64,000 bases of DNA, taken from positions 3,658,001-3,722,000 of the forward strand of contig NZ_CP114285.2 of assembly GCF_027111255.2 (NCBI RefSeq). The letters are read 5' to 3'. Every line of letters starts with the position of its first letter. Within the stretch, counting starts at the first letter, position 1. Positions 52,954-63,500 of the stretch are shown piece after piece. The notes beneath the pieces are model-generated. The model searched no databases, had not been told where the DNA came from, and saw nothing but the letters and a program-made list of their open reading frames with translations. The stretch comes from Flavobacterium flavigenum. Its GTDB lineage: Bacteria > Bacteroidota > Bacteroidia > Flavobacteriales > Flavobacteriaceae. Position numbers and translations under genes: made by a program.

Positions 52954-53484
52954 TTAAATTGCAGGAAAGTCAATTTCAGTATTTGCGACATTGTTGAAAT
53001 AATTTGTCAGCACATTCAAAGCGACGTGAGCAATAGTTTCAGCGATTTCAGCATCTGCAACTCCTGCATTTTTAGCTTTGTTTACATCTTCATCATTTAC
53101 TAAGCCATTTTTGCTGATTAAAGTTTTGGCCAATTGTAAAATAGCTTCTGTTTTAGCATCAGCAGAGTTTCCTGTTCTTGCTGCTTTTAAAACTTCCGGA
53201 TCTGCTTTAATTAATTTTTCTCCAATAAAAGTGTGAGCTGCTAAACAGTAATCACAAGAGTTGCTTTCTGAAACGGCCAAGGCGATTAGTTCTCCTGTTT
53301 TCGCGCTTAATTTTCCGTGGCTCAAAGCACCGCTTAGGTTTAAATATCCTTCAAGAACTGCAGGGGAATTTCCCATTGTTCTCATCATGTTCGGAACAAC
53401 GCCTAGTTTTGCCTGTACAGCGTTGAACAAATCTTTAGTTTTTCCTGTTACTTCTTCCGGGTTTAATGCTGTTAATCGTGTCAT
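52954..53484 (-). CDS. AhpD-like carboxymuconolactone decarboxylase family protein
   Basis: A 176-residue all-helical protein. The peroxidase motif is SNSCDYCLAAHTFIGEKL, in which a CxxC pair and a histidine four residues further on form the redox site. The neighbouring ALSHGKLSAKTGELIALAV is typical of the CMD/AhpD family. It probably reduces peroxides or acts on a small electrophile. It lies upstream of the AraC regulator on the same strand. Confidence 0.87.
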   Translation of the reverse strand: MTRLTALNPEEVTGKTKDLFNAVQAKLGVVPNMMRTMGNSPAVLEGYLNLSGALSHGKLSAKTGELIALAVSESNSCDYCLAAHTFIGEKLIKADPEVLKAARTGNSADAKTEAILQLAKTLISKNGLVNDEDVNKAKNAGVADAEIAETIAHVALNVLTNYFNNVANTEIDFPAI

Positions 53485-53599
53485 TTTATTTAATTTTTAA
53501 TTGTTATTATTTGTTGTTGTCTTTTGACATTACAAAGGTGCGACGATTACAGATTTTAGAACATGGAGGATTGACGCTATGTGATGGACAATTTTTCCT

Positions 53600-53775
53600 G
53601 CATGTTTTTTTAGAAGCTAATCCAGCTTTTCGCTTCAAGTCCTCACACAAAAAACTATTTTTCTAAGCCATAAAACGAGCTTCCGTTGGTCGCTGTTTTC
53701 TGGCAAGAAAAATTAATTTTTTGTGTTCCGGGCTTTCCACTTCAATCTGGGCTAGGGAACTCGTTTTCATAACAT
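53600..53775. repeat. dispersed 'TAGCCC-GAT' palindromic repeat, long variant
   Basis: Read on the minus strand, it starts CTAGCCCAGATTGAAGTGGA and continues AAGCCCGGAACACAAAAAAT, then GCTCGTTTTATGGCTTAG. It shares the head motif with the copies at 15931, 23143 and 31790, but carries a longer interior. It is intergenic. Confidence 0.6.
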
Positions 53776-53818
53776 GGTTTTAGTTTATTTTGTCATTTTC
53801 GGTTAAGTTTTTCGTCTA

Positions 53819-53926
53819 GTTTGTCATCCTGACGAAGGAAGGATCTCCGCAATTAGCTCTACAAAGATTGCCGATTCTGATTGCGGAATTTCTTGCGGAG
53901 ATTCCTCTTTCCTCGGAATGACAAAT
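53819..53926. repeat. dispersed inverted repeat, 'TTTGTCAT...ATGACAAA' family
   Basis: The left arm TTTGTCATCCTGACGAAGG, with GATCTCCGCAA, pairs imperfectly with the right arm TTGCGGAGATTCCTCTTTCC, with TCGGAATGACAAA. The arms are about 33 bp with a spacer of about 40 bp. I recognise this as a common intergenic element in flavobacteria. Confidence 0.7.
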
Positions 53927-53937
53927 ATTACGCATAA

Positions 53938-53966
53938 AAAAAGCTGTCTAAAAAGACAGCCTTTTT
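53938..53966. terminator. intrinsic terminator downstream of the M1 peptidase
   Basis: AAAAAGCTGTCT and AGACAGCCTTTTTT form a stem with A and T tracts, ending about 25 bp before the minus-strand stop at 53991. Confidence 0.8.
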
Positions 53967-53990
53967 TGAAAATTATGTTTTAAGAAAAAA

Positions 53991-55838
53991 CTATTTCAAA
54001 ATCCCTTCAATAGCCTGAATTGTAGTAGCATGATAACCCGATTTTGCTTTCCCAAAAACCTCTTTCGCCCAAACTTTTCCTTCAGGAGTTTTAACCATTT
54101 CTTTGTAAAGCATCATTACAGATCCGGTTCTGCTTATTCCGATTAAGAATTGCTCAATTGCAGGATAAGCTGGTTTATATTGGTGAATTAATGCCTGAAC
54201 AAACCATTGACGTTTGATAATGAAATTTCCGCCTTTTGTAAAGTTGAATTCTTTATCAATAGCTTCCATTTCTGCAACTGTAATATCCGCTGGAAGATGA
54301 TCTATAAAATGCTGTTTTTCTGCAGTTGTCGTAATTTTTTTATTTAATCCTGCAATGCCAGTTTCTCTCCAGCTTTTTTGAATCGCGTCAATTGCATCAA
54401 AATCAGGAGAACTTACAGGAAGTACGTTTGATGGAATTCCCGGTTTGTAAATCCAGTCTTCTAATTTAATTTTATCAGCTAAAGCTTTATCGCCTTTGAT
54501 AAGATTTTCATTGATGTATTTTACAAAATCTTCTGTTGTAATAGATTTGAAAGCGTGAGAATCAAAGTAATTTTTAATAAACGGATCGAATTTTTCTCTT
54601 CCAACAGCATTTTCAATCACTCTTAAAAAAGCATATCCTTTTACATAAGGAATCATACTGATTCCGTCGTCTGGATTTCTGCCAGTCAAACTAACTTTTA
54701 ATCTTGTATCTGGATTTGTATCGCCATATTCAGCTACGTTATCCGTTAATTCTTTGTTGGTGATAACGTTTTGCATTTCAAATTCTTTCTTTCCAAAAAT
54801 GGCTTCTCCAATTCTGTGTTCTACATAAGTGGTGAAGCCTTCGTTTAACCAAATATCATCCCATGTAGCGTTTGTAACTAAGTTGCCGCTCCAGCTATGA
54901 CCTAATTCGTGTGCTAAAAGACTAGTTAAAGAACGATCTCCTGCAATTACACCTGGAGTTAAGAAAGTTAAGTTCGGGTTTTCCATTCCGCCATAAGGAA
55001 AACTTGGAGGTAAAACCAATACATCATAACGTCCCCATCTGTAAGGTCCGTACAATTTTTCTGCAGCATTTACCATGTTTCCAAGCTCTGCAAATTCCCA
55101 AGCCGATTTTTTCAACATTGAAGGTTCTGCATAAACTCCAGTTCTTTTGTCAATTGCCTGAAATTCTATATCTCCAACTGCAATTGCCATTAAATAAGAT
55201 GGAATCGCTTTATCTTGTTTGAAAGTATAAACGCCAGTATCGTTTTTCTTTTGCGGATTTACGGCGCTCATTACTGCCAGTAAATCTTTAGGAACCGTAA
55301 CTTTTGCATTATAGGTAAAACGAACTCCCGGTGTATCCTGACACGGAATCCAGGTACGTGACCAGACACTTTCTCCTTGAGAGAATAAAAAAGGTTTCTT
55401 TTTATCTGCAGTTTGTTCCGGTGTAAGCCATTGTAATGCAATAGCATCTTTGGTTGTGCTGTAGTAAATGTTTACTTTAGTTGTGTTGGGTTCAATGGTA
55501 ATATGAAGCGGTTTTCCGTGAAATTCGGTATCTTCTCCTAATTCGAATTTCGTTTCTTTCTCTTCTTCGCCTAAAGTAACTTTCGAAATATTTAAAGTGT
55601 TTTCATCGAAAATAATTTCGTTTCCTTTGCTAATATTGTCAATCAGCCAGGAAGCTTTTCCTGAGATAGTCTGGGTTTCAAAATCAACTTTAATATCAAG
55701 ATCTAAATGTTTAACAACTGCAAGTTCTGGTTTAGAATAGCTGTGTTCATCGATAATAATTGCTTGTTTTTCGGTTTGCTCTTTTTTCTGGCAGGCAATG
55801 GCTGTCAGAAACAAAGTTAAATAGATTAGCTTTTTCAT
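53991..55838 (-). CDS. M1-family aminopeptidase (LTA4-hydrolase-like) lipoprotein
   Basis: A 615-residue protein with lipobox TAIAC (cysteine 16). The N-terminal beta domain is followed by the exopeptidase motif GGMENPNLTF (about 280) and the zinc site HELGHSWSGN then WLNEGFTTYVEHRI (about 315-340). The C-terminal helical domain (about 470-615; VAEMEAIDKEF) matches the leukotriene-A4-hydrolase/ColAP subfamily. It should trim N-terminal residues from peptides in the periplasm or at the outer membrane. Confidence 0.92.
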   Translation of the reverse strand: MKKLIYLTLFLTAIACQKKEQTEKQAIIIDEHSYSKPELAVVKHLDLDIKVDFETQTISGKASWLIDNISKGNEIIFDENTLNISKVTLGEEEKETKFELGEDTEFHGKPLHITIEPNTTKVNIYYSTTKDAIALQWLTPEQTADKKKPFLFSQGESVWSRTWIPCQDTPGVRFTYNAKVTVPKDLLAVMSAVNPQKKNDTGVYTFKQDKAIPSYLMAIAVGDIEFQAIDKRTGVYAEPSMLKKSAWEFAELGNMVNAAEKLYGPYRWGRYDVLVLPPSFPYGGMENPNLTFLTPGVIAGDRSLTSLLAHELGHSWSGNLVTNATWDDIWLNEGFTTYVEHRIGEAIFGKKEFEMQNVITNKELTDNVAEYGDTNPDTRLKVSLTGRNPDDGISMIPYVKGYAFLRVIENAVGREKFDPFIKNYFDSHAFKSITTEDFVKYINENLIKGDKALADKIKLEDWIYKPGIPSNVLPVSSPDFDAIDAIQKSWRETGIAGLNKKITTTAEKQHFIDHLPADITVAEMEAIDKEFNFTKGGNFIIKRQWFVQALIHQYKPAYPAIEQFLIGISRTGSVMMLYKEMVKTPEGKVWAKEVFGKAKSGYHATTIQAIEGILK

Positions 55839-55878
55839 ATGGTGAAGAATTGAATTTTGAAGATGAAAATTAAATAAA

Positions 55879-55912
55879 AAATCCCGTCCCGAAAAACTTC
55901 GGGACGGGATTT
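55879..55912. terminator. strong intrinsic terminator of the pdhA-pdhC operon
   Basis: AAATCCCGTCCCGAA (55879-55893) pairs perfectly with TTCGGGACGGGATTT (55898-55912), 22 bp past the minus-strand stop of pdhC. Confidence 0.9.
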
Positions 55913-55933
55913 AATTATAAAATTCACAAAGAA

Positions 55934-57565
55934 TTACGCCAGCATAGTAACCGGGCTTTCAATGTATTGTTTTAATGTTTGTAAGAACTGAGCTCCAGTT
56001 GCACCATCAATTGTTCTGTGGTCACAAGCTAATGATAGCATCATCGTGTTTCCAACTACAATCTGACCGTTTTTAACTACTGGTTTCTCAACGATTGCAC
56101 CTACAGAAAGGATTGCAGAGTTTGGTTGATTAATGATTGAATTAAATTCAGTAATACCAAACATTCCAAGGTTAGAAACTGTAAAAGTACTTCCTTCCAT
56201 TTCTTGTGGTCCAAGTTTTTTGTTTTTAGCCCTTCCTGCAAGGTCTCTTACAGCAGAACCAATTTGAGATAAACTCATAGCATCTGTAAATTTCAATACA
56301 GGAACTACTAATCCGTCTTCAACAGCAACAGCAACACCAATATTAACGTGGTGGTTGATGATAATTGCATCTTCTTTCCACTGAGAGTTGATTTTTGGAT
56401 GTTTTTTCAAGGCTAAAGCACAAGCTTTAATTACCATGTCGTTGAAAGATACTTTTGTATCAGGAACAGTATTGATTGTTGCTCTAGCACCCATTGCTTC
56501 GTCCATGCTTACTTCGATCACTAAGTTGTAGTGAGGTGCTGTAAATAAAGATTCTGCCAAACGTTTTGCAATGATTTTACGCATTTGAGAATTTTTGATC
56601 TCTTCTGTGTAAACTTCTCCCGCAGGAACGAATACTTTTGGAGCAGCAGGAGCAGACGCTTCTTGTTTAGCAGCTGGCGCAGAAGTAGTAGCTTGCCCTT
56701 GTGCAGATGGAGTAAAGTTTTCGATATCGCTTTTTACGATACGTCCGTTTTCTCCGGAACCTTTAACCTGTGATAATTGGATTCCTTTGTCAGAAGCAAT
56801 TTTCTTAGCCAATGGTGAAGCTAAAACTCTTCCATTTGAATTGTCAGCTACAGCTTCTGGTGCTTTTTCAGCAGCAGGGGCAGTTTTTGTTTCTTCGGCA
56901 GGAGCACTTGCAGGTGCAGCACCTCCGGCAGTATAGTTTTCAGCAATTCCGGAAATATCAGTTCCTGCAGGTCCGATGATCGCTAATAAGCTGTCAACAG
57001 GCGCAGTACTTCCTTCCTGAATTCCGATGTATAATAAAGTACCAGCATTGAAAGACTCAAACTCCATTGTTGCTTTGTCTGTTTCAATTTCTGCTAAAAT
57101 ATCGCCTTCAGCAACAGCATCACCTACTTTTTTCAACCAGGTTGCAACTGTTCCTTCAGTCATGGTATCGCTCAAACGTGGCATAGTTACCACTACAACA
57201 CCTTTTGGTAATTCAGCTGCAGCTTTGGAAGGAGCAGCTTCTGTTTTTGCCTCAGCAGAAGGAGCATCCGCTTTTGGAGCTTCTGCAACAGGAGCGTCAC
57301 CAGCAAGAAGAGCAGAAATATCTTCTCCTTCTTTACCAATGATAGCTAATAATGAATCAACCGGAGCAGTTTCTCCAGCCTGAATTCCAATATGTAAAAG
57401 AGTTCCTTCGTTAAAAGATTCGAACTCCATTGTTGCTTTGTCTGTTTCAATTTCAGCAAGGATATCTCCTTCGCTAATTTTATCGCCTACTTTTTTTAAC
57501 CAAGTCGCTACCGTTCCTTCCGTCATAGTATCGCTCAAGCGAGGCATTGTTACTTTTATAGCCAT
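55934..57565 (-). CDS. pdhC: pyruvate dehydrogenase E2, dihydrolipoamide acetyltransferase
   Basis: A 543-residue E2. Two lipoyl domains (about 1-78 and 124-203) each carry ETDKATMEFES, with the first lipoylated lysine at K43. They are joined by Ala/Pro-rich linkers. A peripheral subunit-binding domain lies at about 250-286 (RVLASPLAKKIASDKGIQLS; VKGSGENGRIVKSDIE). The catalytic domain (about 320-543) ends with the active-site histidine in ACDHRTIDGATGAQFL. It transfers acetyl to CoA within the PDH complex. It follows pdhA by 9 bp. The E1 beta and E3 genes are not in this window. Confidence 0.94.
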   Translation of the reverse strand: MAIKVTMPRLSDTMTEGTVATWLKKVGDKISEGDILAEIETDKATMEFESFNEGTLLHIGIQAGETAPVDSLLAIIGKEGEDISALLAGDAPVAEAPKADAPSAEAKTEAAPSKAAAELPKGVVVVTMPRLSDTMTEGTVATWLKKVGDAVAEGDILAEIETDKATMEFESFNAGTLLYIGIQEGSTAPVDSLLAIIGPAGTDISGIAENYTAGGAAPASAPAEETKTAPAAEKAPEAVADNSNGRVLASPLAKKIASDKGIQLSQVKGSGENGRIVKSDIENFTPSAQGQATTSAPAAKQEASAPAAPKVFVPAGEVYTEEIKNSQMRKIIAKRLAESLFTAPHYNLVIEVSMDEAMGARATINTVPDTKVSFNDMVIKACALALKKHPKINSQWKEDAIIINHHVNIGVAVAVEDGLVVPVLKFTDAMSLSQIGSAVRDLAGRAKNKKLGPQEMEGSTFTVSNLGMFGITEFNSIINQPNSAILSVGAIVEKPVVKNGQIVVGNTMMLSLACDHRTIDGATGAQFLQTLKQYIESPVTMLA

Positions 57566-57574
57566 AATATAATG

Positions 57575-58573
57575 TTATAGTTTATGAGGTGTAAATGGAT
57601 AGTCTTCTTGTGCGTATACTACATCGTATAATTGTTGTAAGTCTGGGTATGGAGATTCTTCAGCAAATTTCTGACACTCTTCAACCAAGTCTTTAACTCT
57701 TTGGTCAATTATGTCGATTTCTTCTTGAGTAGCATATTTTTGATCCATAATTACATCAAGAACCTGAGTAATTGGGTCAATTTTTCTGTACTCTTCTACT
57801 TCTTCTTTAGAACGGTATAATTGAGCATCAGACATTGAATGTCCTCTGTAACGGTACGTTTTCATTTCAAGGAATGTTGGTCCGTCTCCACGACGCGCTC
57901 TTTCGATGGCTTCGTGCATTGCTTCAGCAACTTTTACAGGATTCATTCCATCAACAGGTCCGCAAGGCATTTCATAACCTAAACCTAATTTCCAGATGTC
58001 AGTGTGGTTTGCAGTTCTTTCTACAGAAGTTCCCATTGCGTAACCATTGTTTTCAACTATAAATACAACTGGTAATTTCCATAACATCGCCATGTTGAAA
58101 GCTTCGTGTAAAGAACCTTGTCTTGCAGCTCCGTCACCAAAATAAGTCATAGTTACACCGCCAGTTTCAAAATATTTATCAGCGAAAGCTAAACCAGCTC
58201 CTACCGGAATTTGTCCTCCAACGATTCCGTGACCTCCGTAAAAACGGTGTTCTTTTGAGAAAATATGCATAGAACCTCCCATACCTTTAGATGTTCCTGT
58301 TGCTTTTCCTAAAAGCTCGGCCATAACACGTCTTGGGTCAACTCCCATACCAATTGGCTGAACGTGATTTCTGTATGCAGTAATCATTTTGTCTTTAGTC
58401 AAATCCATAGCATGCAAAGCTCCTGCTAATACTGCTTCCTGACCATTGTAGAGGTGAAGAAATCCTCTGACTTTTTGTTGGATGTATAATGCTGCAAGTT
58501 TGTCTTCAAACTTTCTCCAAAGCAGCATGTCTTCATACCACTTTAAGTAAACCTCTTTTGTAACTTCTTTCAT
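57575..58573 (-). CDS. pdhA: pyruvate dehydrogenase E1 component subunit alpha
   Basis: A 332-residue thiamine-diphosphate enzyme subunit. The ThDP/Mg motif begins TYFGDGAARQGSLHEAFNMA and ends IVENNGYAMGT (about 150-190). YRGHSMSDAQLYRSKEEVEE corresponds to the phosphorylation-loop region. GKATGTSKGMGGSMH and YGGHGIVGGQIPVGAGLAFA are typical of E1 alpha. It decarboxylates pyruvate with E1 beta, which is encoded elsewhere. It is the first gene of the pair; TATTTTTG on the minus strand about 60 bp upstream is a candidate -7 box. Confidence 0.94.
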   Translation of the reverse strand: MKEVTKEVYLKWYEDMLLWRKFEDKLAALYIQQKVRGFLHLYNGQEAVLAGALHAMDLTKDKMITAYRNHVQPIGMGVDPRRVMAELLGKATGTSKGMGGSMHIFSKEHRFYGGHGIVGGQIPVGAGLAFADKYFETGGVTMTYFGDGAARQGSLHEAFNMAMLWKLPVVFIVENNGYAMGTSVERTANHTDIWKLGLGYEMPCGPVDGMNPVKVAEAMHEAIERARRGDGPTFLEMKTYRYRGHSMSDAQLYRSKEEVEEYRKIDPITQVLDVIMDQKYATQEEIDIIDQRVKDLVEECQKFAEESPYPDLQQLYDVVYAQEDYPFTPHKL

Positions 58574-58733
58574 CTGAATTCTTTCTTTTGCTAAAGTTGT
58601 TTTTTTGTGTTATCAATATCACCTATAACGCAAAAATAGTTTCCTCCCACAAATTTGCGCCCGAAGGGTCGGGATGCAAAAATAAGACATTACATTTAAG
58701 AACTAAAATTTAAAAGCTGTTTTTTGGCTTTTT

Positions 58734-59216
58734 TTACAAGAACTTTTTATCAAACATGAAAGGAAGCAGGTTTTTGAGGGATGCGGATTGATAAATTACA
58801 CCAATTTCTCCCATAAAATAGATTTCTATAGGGGTGTTTTGTTTAATTTCATATTCTGCAATCGATTGACGGCAAGAACCACAGGGCGGAATAGGAGCCT
58901 GGGTCTGATTCAGGTCTGATGCAGCTGTAATTGCCATTTTTAAAATTTTAGCTTCGGGATAAACACTTCCTGCATGAAAAATAGCGACGCGTTCTGCACA
59001 TAATCCGGATGGATAGGCAGCATTTTCCTGATTTGATCCTAAAATAATTTTGCCGTTATCTAATAATAAAGCTGCACCAACTCTGAACTTAGAATATGGA
59101 GCATAGGCTTTCTTTCGGATTTCAGCAGCCTGACTCATTAAATCCTGAATGTCATTTGGTAATTCTTCTAAAGTATCGAAAACCAAAAATGAGGTTGTTA
59201 TATTTATTTCTTTCAT
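58734..59216 (-). CDS. cdd: cytidine deaminase
   Basis: A 160-residue zinc deaminase. KFRVGAALLLDNGKIILGSN is followed by ENAAYPSGLCAERVAIFHAG (CAE, about residue 80) and PPCGSCRQSIAEYE (PCxxC, about 115), forming the zinc site of the homotetrameric class. It converts cytidine or deoxycytidine to uridine forms. An N-terminal extension of about 20 residues precedes the core. It follows porV on the same strand, separated by a terminator. Confidence 0.92.
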   Translation of the reverse strand: MKEINITTSFLVFDTLEELPNDIQDLMSQAAEIRKKAYAPYSKFRVGAALLLDNGKIILGSNQENAAYPSGLCAERVAIFHAGSVYPEAKILKMAITAASDLNQTQAPIPPCGSCRQSIAEYEIKQNTPIEIYFMGEIGVIYQSASLKNLLPFMFDKKFL

Positions 59217-59234
59217 TTGTTTTTAAGGGAAAAA

Positions 59235-59265
59235 AAATCCAAATTCCTTTGTAGAATTTGGATTT
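59235..59265. terminator. intrinsic terminator after porV
   Basis: AAATCCAAATTC (59235-59246) pairs perfectly with GAATTTGGATTT (59254-59265). It lies 25 bp past the minus-strand porV stop. Confidence 0.75.
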
Positions 59266-59289
59266 GATATTGTTTTATTTCTAGTCTGA

Positions 59290-60480
59290 TTAATACTCTT
59301 CGTATTTTTCCCCAAAATTAAAAGTTAATGAGAAACGAAGAGTATTTTCTAACGGATTTTTAACTTTTGATGCTGAGAATAAGTAGGAAACATCTACTTT
59401 AACAATGTTGTATTTAAAACCTGCTCCTAATGAGAAAAATTTTACTGCACCTTTCTCTGGGCTTTGGTGATAATATCCTGCACGCATCGAAAAAGAATCC
59501 TGATAAGTGTATTCTCCAGAAAGACTGTAAGTAATTTCTTTTAGCTCTTCGCTAAAGCCACCCGGTGCATCACCAAATGATTTAAAAATTCCAGGTACCC
59601 AGCCGATAGAGTTATATTTATTGTTAGCTTCCTGAACACCATTAGTTTCACCAGCATCGGTAGTATCTCCATCATTATTTAAATCAACTGGTACGGGTAT
59701 TTGCGGTGTTGGAACAAGTAATTTCGTAAATTCAAGGCCAACGGCTACTTTATTATAATCATCTAATATAAAATCGAAACCTCCTCCTAATCTTAAATTG
59801 GCAGGAAGGAAGTTTGAGCCATTATCAGAATCACTTAAATCGTAATTGATTTTTGGCCCCAGATTCTGAAAATTAAAACCGGCTCTCCATCTTCCGTTGA
59901 AATCTCTGTAGGCAACTTCTTCAGACTGATAAAATCCGGCAACATCAAATGCAAATGATCTGGCCGCAGATAAACTTTGTCCTTCAGTTGTGATTCCTAA
60001 ATTGGAGCTAATAAATCTCGCTCCTACTGCCATAGAGAACATTTCGCTTAATTTTAAGGAGTATGATCCGTCGATTGCATATTCAGAAGGTTTAACCGTA
60101 TTTGGCTGATCTGTTTGATTCTGTCTTAACTCAATATCACCTATACTAAAATAACGCACGCTTCCGGCAAAAGCACTTCGTTCATTGATTTTGTTGTAAT
60201 AAGTTACCTGGCTTAATGAAATGTCATTAACCAAATCAGTCAAATAAGGAGTGTAGCTGACAGAAAATCCTTGTTTGTCAATAGAAAATGCATATTTTGC
60301 AGGATTCCATTGTTGGGAAAATACATCTGCAGATGTAGCAACTCCCTGGTCACCAAGTCCGGCTGCTCTTGCGTCAGCTGCAACTTGTAAAAAAGGAACT
60401 CCTGTTGTAATTGGTCTTTCTTGTGCTTTGGCAAGTGATATGATAATAAAATAAAATAATAAAGAGGATATTTTTTTCAT
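59290..60480 (-). CDS. porV: type IX secretion outer-membrane protein PorV
   Basis: A 396-residue outer-membrane beta-barrel with a signal peptide (1-19). The start of the mature protein, ITTGVPFLQVAADARAAGLG, with DQGVATSADVFSQQWNPAKY, is the PorV/LptO signature (FadL-like fold). The end RFSLTFNFGEKYEEY closes the barrel. PorV shuttles sorted cargo from the translocon to the PorU sortase. A TATATTTG box (minus strand, 60520-60527) in the 49-bp gap after porU suggests it also has its own promoter. Confidence 0.93.
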   Translation of the reverse strand: MKKISSLLFYFIIISLAKAQERPITTGVPFLQVAADARAAGLGDQGVATSADVFSQQWNPAKYAFSIDKQGFSVSYTPYLTDLVNDISLSQVTYYNKINERSAFAGSVRYFSIGDIELRQNQTDQPNTVKPSEYAIDGSYSLKLSEMFSMAVGARFISSNLGITTEGQSLSAARSFAFDVAGFYQSEEVAYRDFNGRWRAGFNFQNLGPKINYDLSDSDNGSNFLPANLRLGGGFDFILDDYNKVAVGLEFTKLLVPTPQIPVPVDLNNDGDTTDAGETNGVQEANNKYNSIGWVPGIFKSFGDAPGGFSEELKEITYSLSGEYTYQDSFSMRAGYYHQSPEKGAVKFFSLGAGFKYNIVKVDVSYLFSASKVKNPLENTLRFSLTFNFGEKYEEY

Positions 60481-60529
60481 TTATTTTAAATAAGGTGTTA
60501 GTTTATGTTGTTGGTTTTGCAAATATATA

Positions 60530-63500
60530 TTATAGAATAACAAGTTTTTCATACTTTTCTGCTTTTTTGTTTGTTAAACTAGATTTGACAGTAAGTTTGT
60601 AAATATAAACTCCTTTGCCTATTCTGTCTCCAAAATCATCTTTGCCGTCCCATGTGATTTCTCTTGATAAAAAACCTTCAGTGGTAATGATCTGATTTTT
60701 TGTCCAGACTACCTTTCCTGTTATTGTCATCACCTGTACCTGAACATCTAAAGGTTCATAAGGCTTGTTGTGGGAAAACCAAAACTGTGTGTAGGTAGAA
60801 AACGGGTTAGGATAATTAAGAACGTGAGTCAACGTAAGCGATTCATCGCCAATGACTATAAATTGTATTTCACTTGTTACCGGATTGTTGTAAACATCCC
60901 AAGCGGTAAAATTTATAGTGTGCATTCCTGCGCTTAAATTACGCAATGGGAAGCGCAAATTTCCATTAGTGTAATCATCTAATTTTGTTTGATAGTAGTC
61001 ATTTAAAATATAAGGATTACTAACATCTCCATCTAAAATTGCTACTATATCATGACCGATTCCGCTTGCTGTATTAATTCCATTTTCGTCCTCAAGAAAC
61101 GCTAAAAGAAAAGGGGAGTCATTTGTGATTCCTCCTGATACAAAAGTTTCATCGTTCATATATAACTTCACTTTTGGGCTAATATTGTCCTGAGGGGCAT
61201 TTTCGTTAATTCCTCCAATTTTTATGAGGTCGTTATAGCCGGATTGGTTTTCTAAAACTTCATTCTTTTTTGAATAAAAACTGATTCTGCCGTTATTAAC
61301 AGGTATTCGAATGTCTCTTGGAACTACAAAGCTAAATTCAAATTGGCCATTAGTCACAGAGGCGTTTCCTCTAAAAATAGTTTCACCTAGTGTTTTAAAT
61401 TGTATTGGCGGACTGTTACCGTCATTATTTAATGTGGTATTTGTAACCAGTTTATCGAAAATAGCAGTTGAAAGCTGTCCGTTATAATTGTTTAACCGGT
61501 TGTTGTTTTCATCGGTGATTTCTCCTGATATTTTAATTTTAGCTAAAGATTTAAAGTCCTCAATTGTTCCTGAAACCGGTACGTCATTTACTTTTGTTAA
61601 GTTAATTCGGGGTTTGGGAATTGCAAGCATTATCGCTGGGTCACCTAAATAAAAAACAACATTACTGGATGAACTCGGGTTTTCATTTTTTGAAATCCGA
61701 AGTGCCTCTGCAATAGTTATGTATTGATTAGAACCGAAAGACAGCAGGTTTTTAGTTAGAACATCATTAAAATTTTCAGCATTATATTGTCCGATTGAAC
61801 GTATAGTAGTTAGCATTGCTATAGCTCCTCCTTTTGGGTTCCAAAAAGTATATTCGCCGGCTGTAGGGTGGGTTGGGTCATCAAAACGCGAAAACTCGCA
61901 GGTTATGGTTATAAATAAGGGGTATTTATATTGATTGTTTAAGTTTTGGCCATCTGATTTTCCCCAAACTCTCTCACTGGATAAGCCATCTTCTCCTCCG
62001 TGACCTAAGTAATTAAAGACTAACGCGCCTTTTTCAAAGGCATCAAAAAGATCTGTTTTTGCTTTTGGGTATCTTGAGCCTCCTGCCGATGCCTCTTGCG
62101 TATAAGAATCCATAAGGATTTTTTCAACATTTAAGAATGGTTTTTCAGTGGCAATTTTATCAGCCAAAGTGTTTTGACGTGACTGCAGTGTAGTATCAGA
62201 AGCTTTGTCAGAATCGTCACTAATTAAAACGACATTGTTTCGCCAGTTTCCGTAAGATTTAATATTGTGATATTCTATCACTTTATTAACCATTTCTTCT
62301 GCCTGTGCATGGTCTGCAACTAGCATCCTGCCGGTTGCAATATCTATTCCTCCATAAAAAGAAGTTATGTTTCCTTCATTATCATCCATTAATCCGTAAA
62401 AATCATCAGATGCAAAACAAGATTCTCCAATTGTGTTACTATTTAAAGAATGATATATTGGTACAATATTGGTATTGTTGGAAATGCGATTTTTATAATC
62501 AAATGAAGCATCACCAAACAGGTTTACGTACTTTACCTTTTTATTAGATGAAGAAGCATTTTGGTATACATACCTGATGCAATTCCTGATTGCTGCTATG
62601 TCTTGTTTTCCTGAAGAGAACTCCTCATAGATATTTTCAAGGATGACAACTTTTACATTTAAACTTGAATAAGACCTGTGGAAGGTTGCCAGTTTTTCAG
62701 CTTGTGAAAGAAAAGACTTTGGAGTAATAATTAAATAATCAATATCCTGAAAATTATTTTGGGCATTTTTAAAAAGTGCCCCCTTTAAGTTTTGATTTGC
62801 AATTTTAGACTGGGTTTCTTTTAAAGGACTGTAGTAATCGGATGGGTCAACGGCAATATATTTTCGAATTTCACCTAGAGAAGCTTTGAAGCTTAAATTG
62901 TTTAAATTGGTGTTTTCAATTTTCGATACATTATATAGGTCTGTAATATCCCAAATTTGTGAAATGCCTGAAGCGTTCGAAATATTATAATTAACAATAC
63001 CGGTTGTTGAGCCAGCCTGATCATATTGAAACTGGAATTGCTTGCTGTAGCCAGTTAGTTTTCTTTTTGCTGTTAAGTTAATATAATCAAGGTACCCTTT
63101 AGAACCTGGTACTCCGTTGTTGTTATAAATGAGTTTTATTTTTACGTTTTCAGATCCTGTAAAAGTAGTATTAGCAGGCAGGTTTCCTGTGTAAAATTTC
63201 TCATCAGAACTATTGTTAATTTGGCTAAAAAATAGGTTTCCAATATTTTGTCCGTTGCCAGAAACGTTAAATGAAGTGCTGGTGAATGCTGCAGCCGCTG
63301 CGACAATTTCTATTTTTATTGGTGAACCGGACTCAAAATTTGGAAAATTAAACTCAAACTCCTGTTCGTTTTTGATTTCAAAAGATTCTCCAAACCATTG
63401 ACGTCCCGTATGTGCAATATTAATTAAGTCTACTTCATGAAACTGATGGTCGTCGAAGGTAGTTAATTCTAAAGTGCTGTTTCCGGAAGGCTGTATTATA

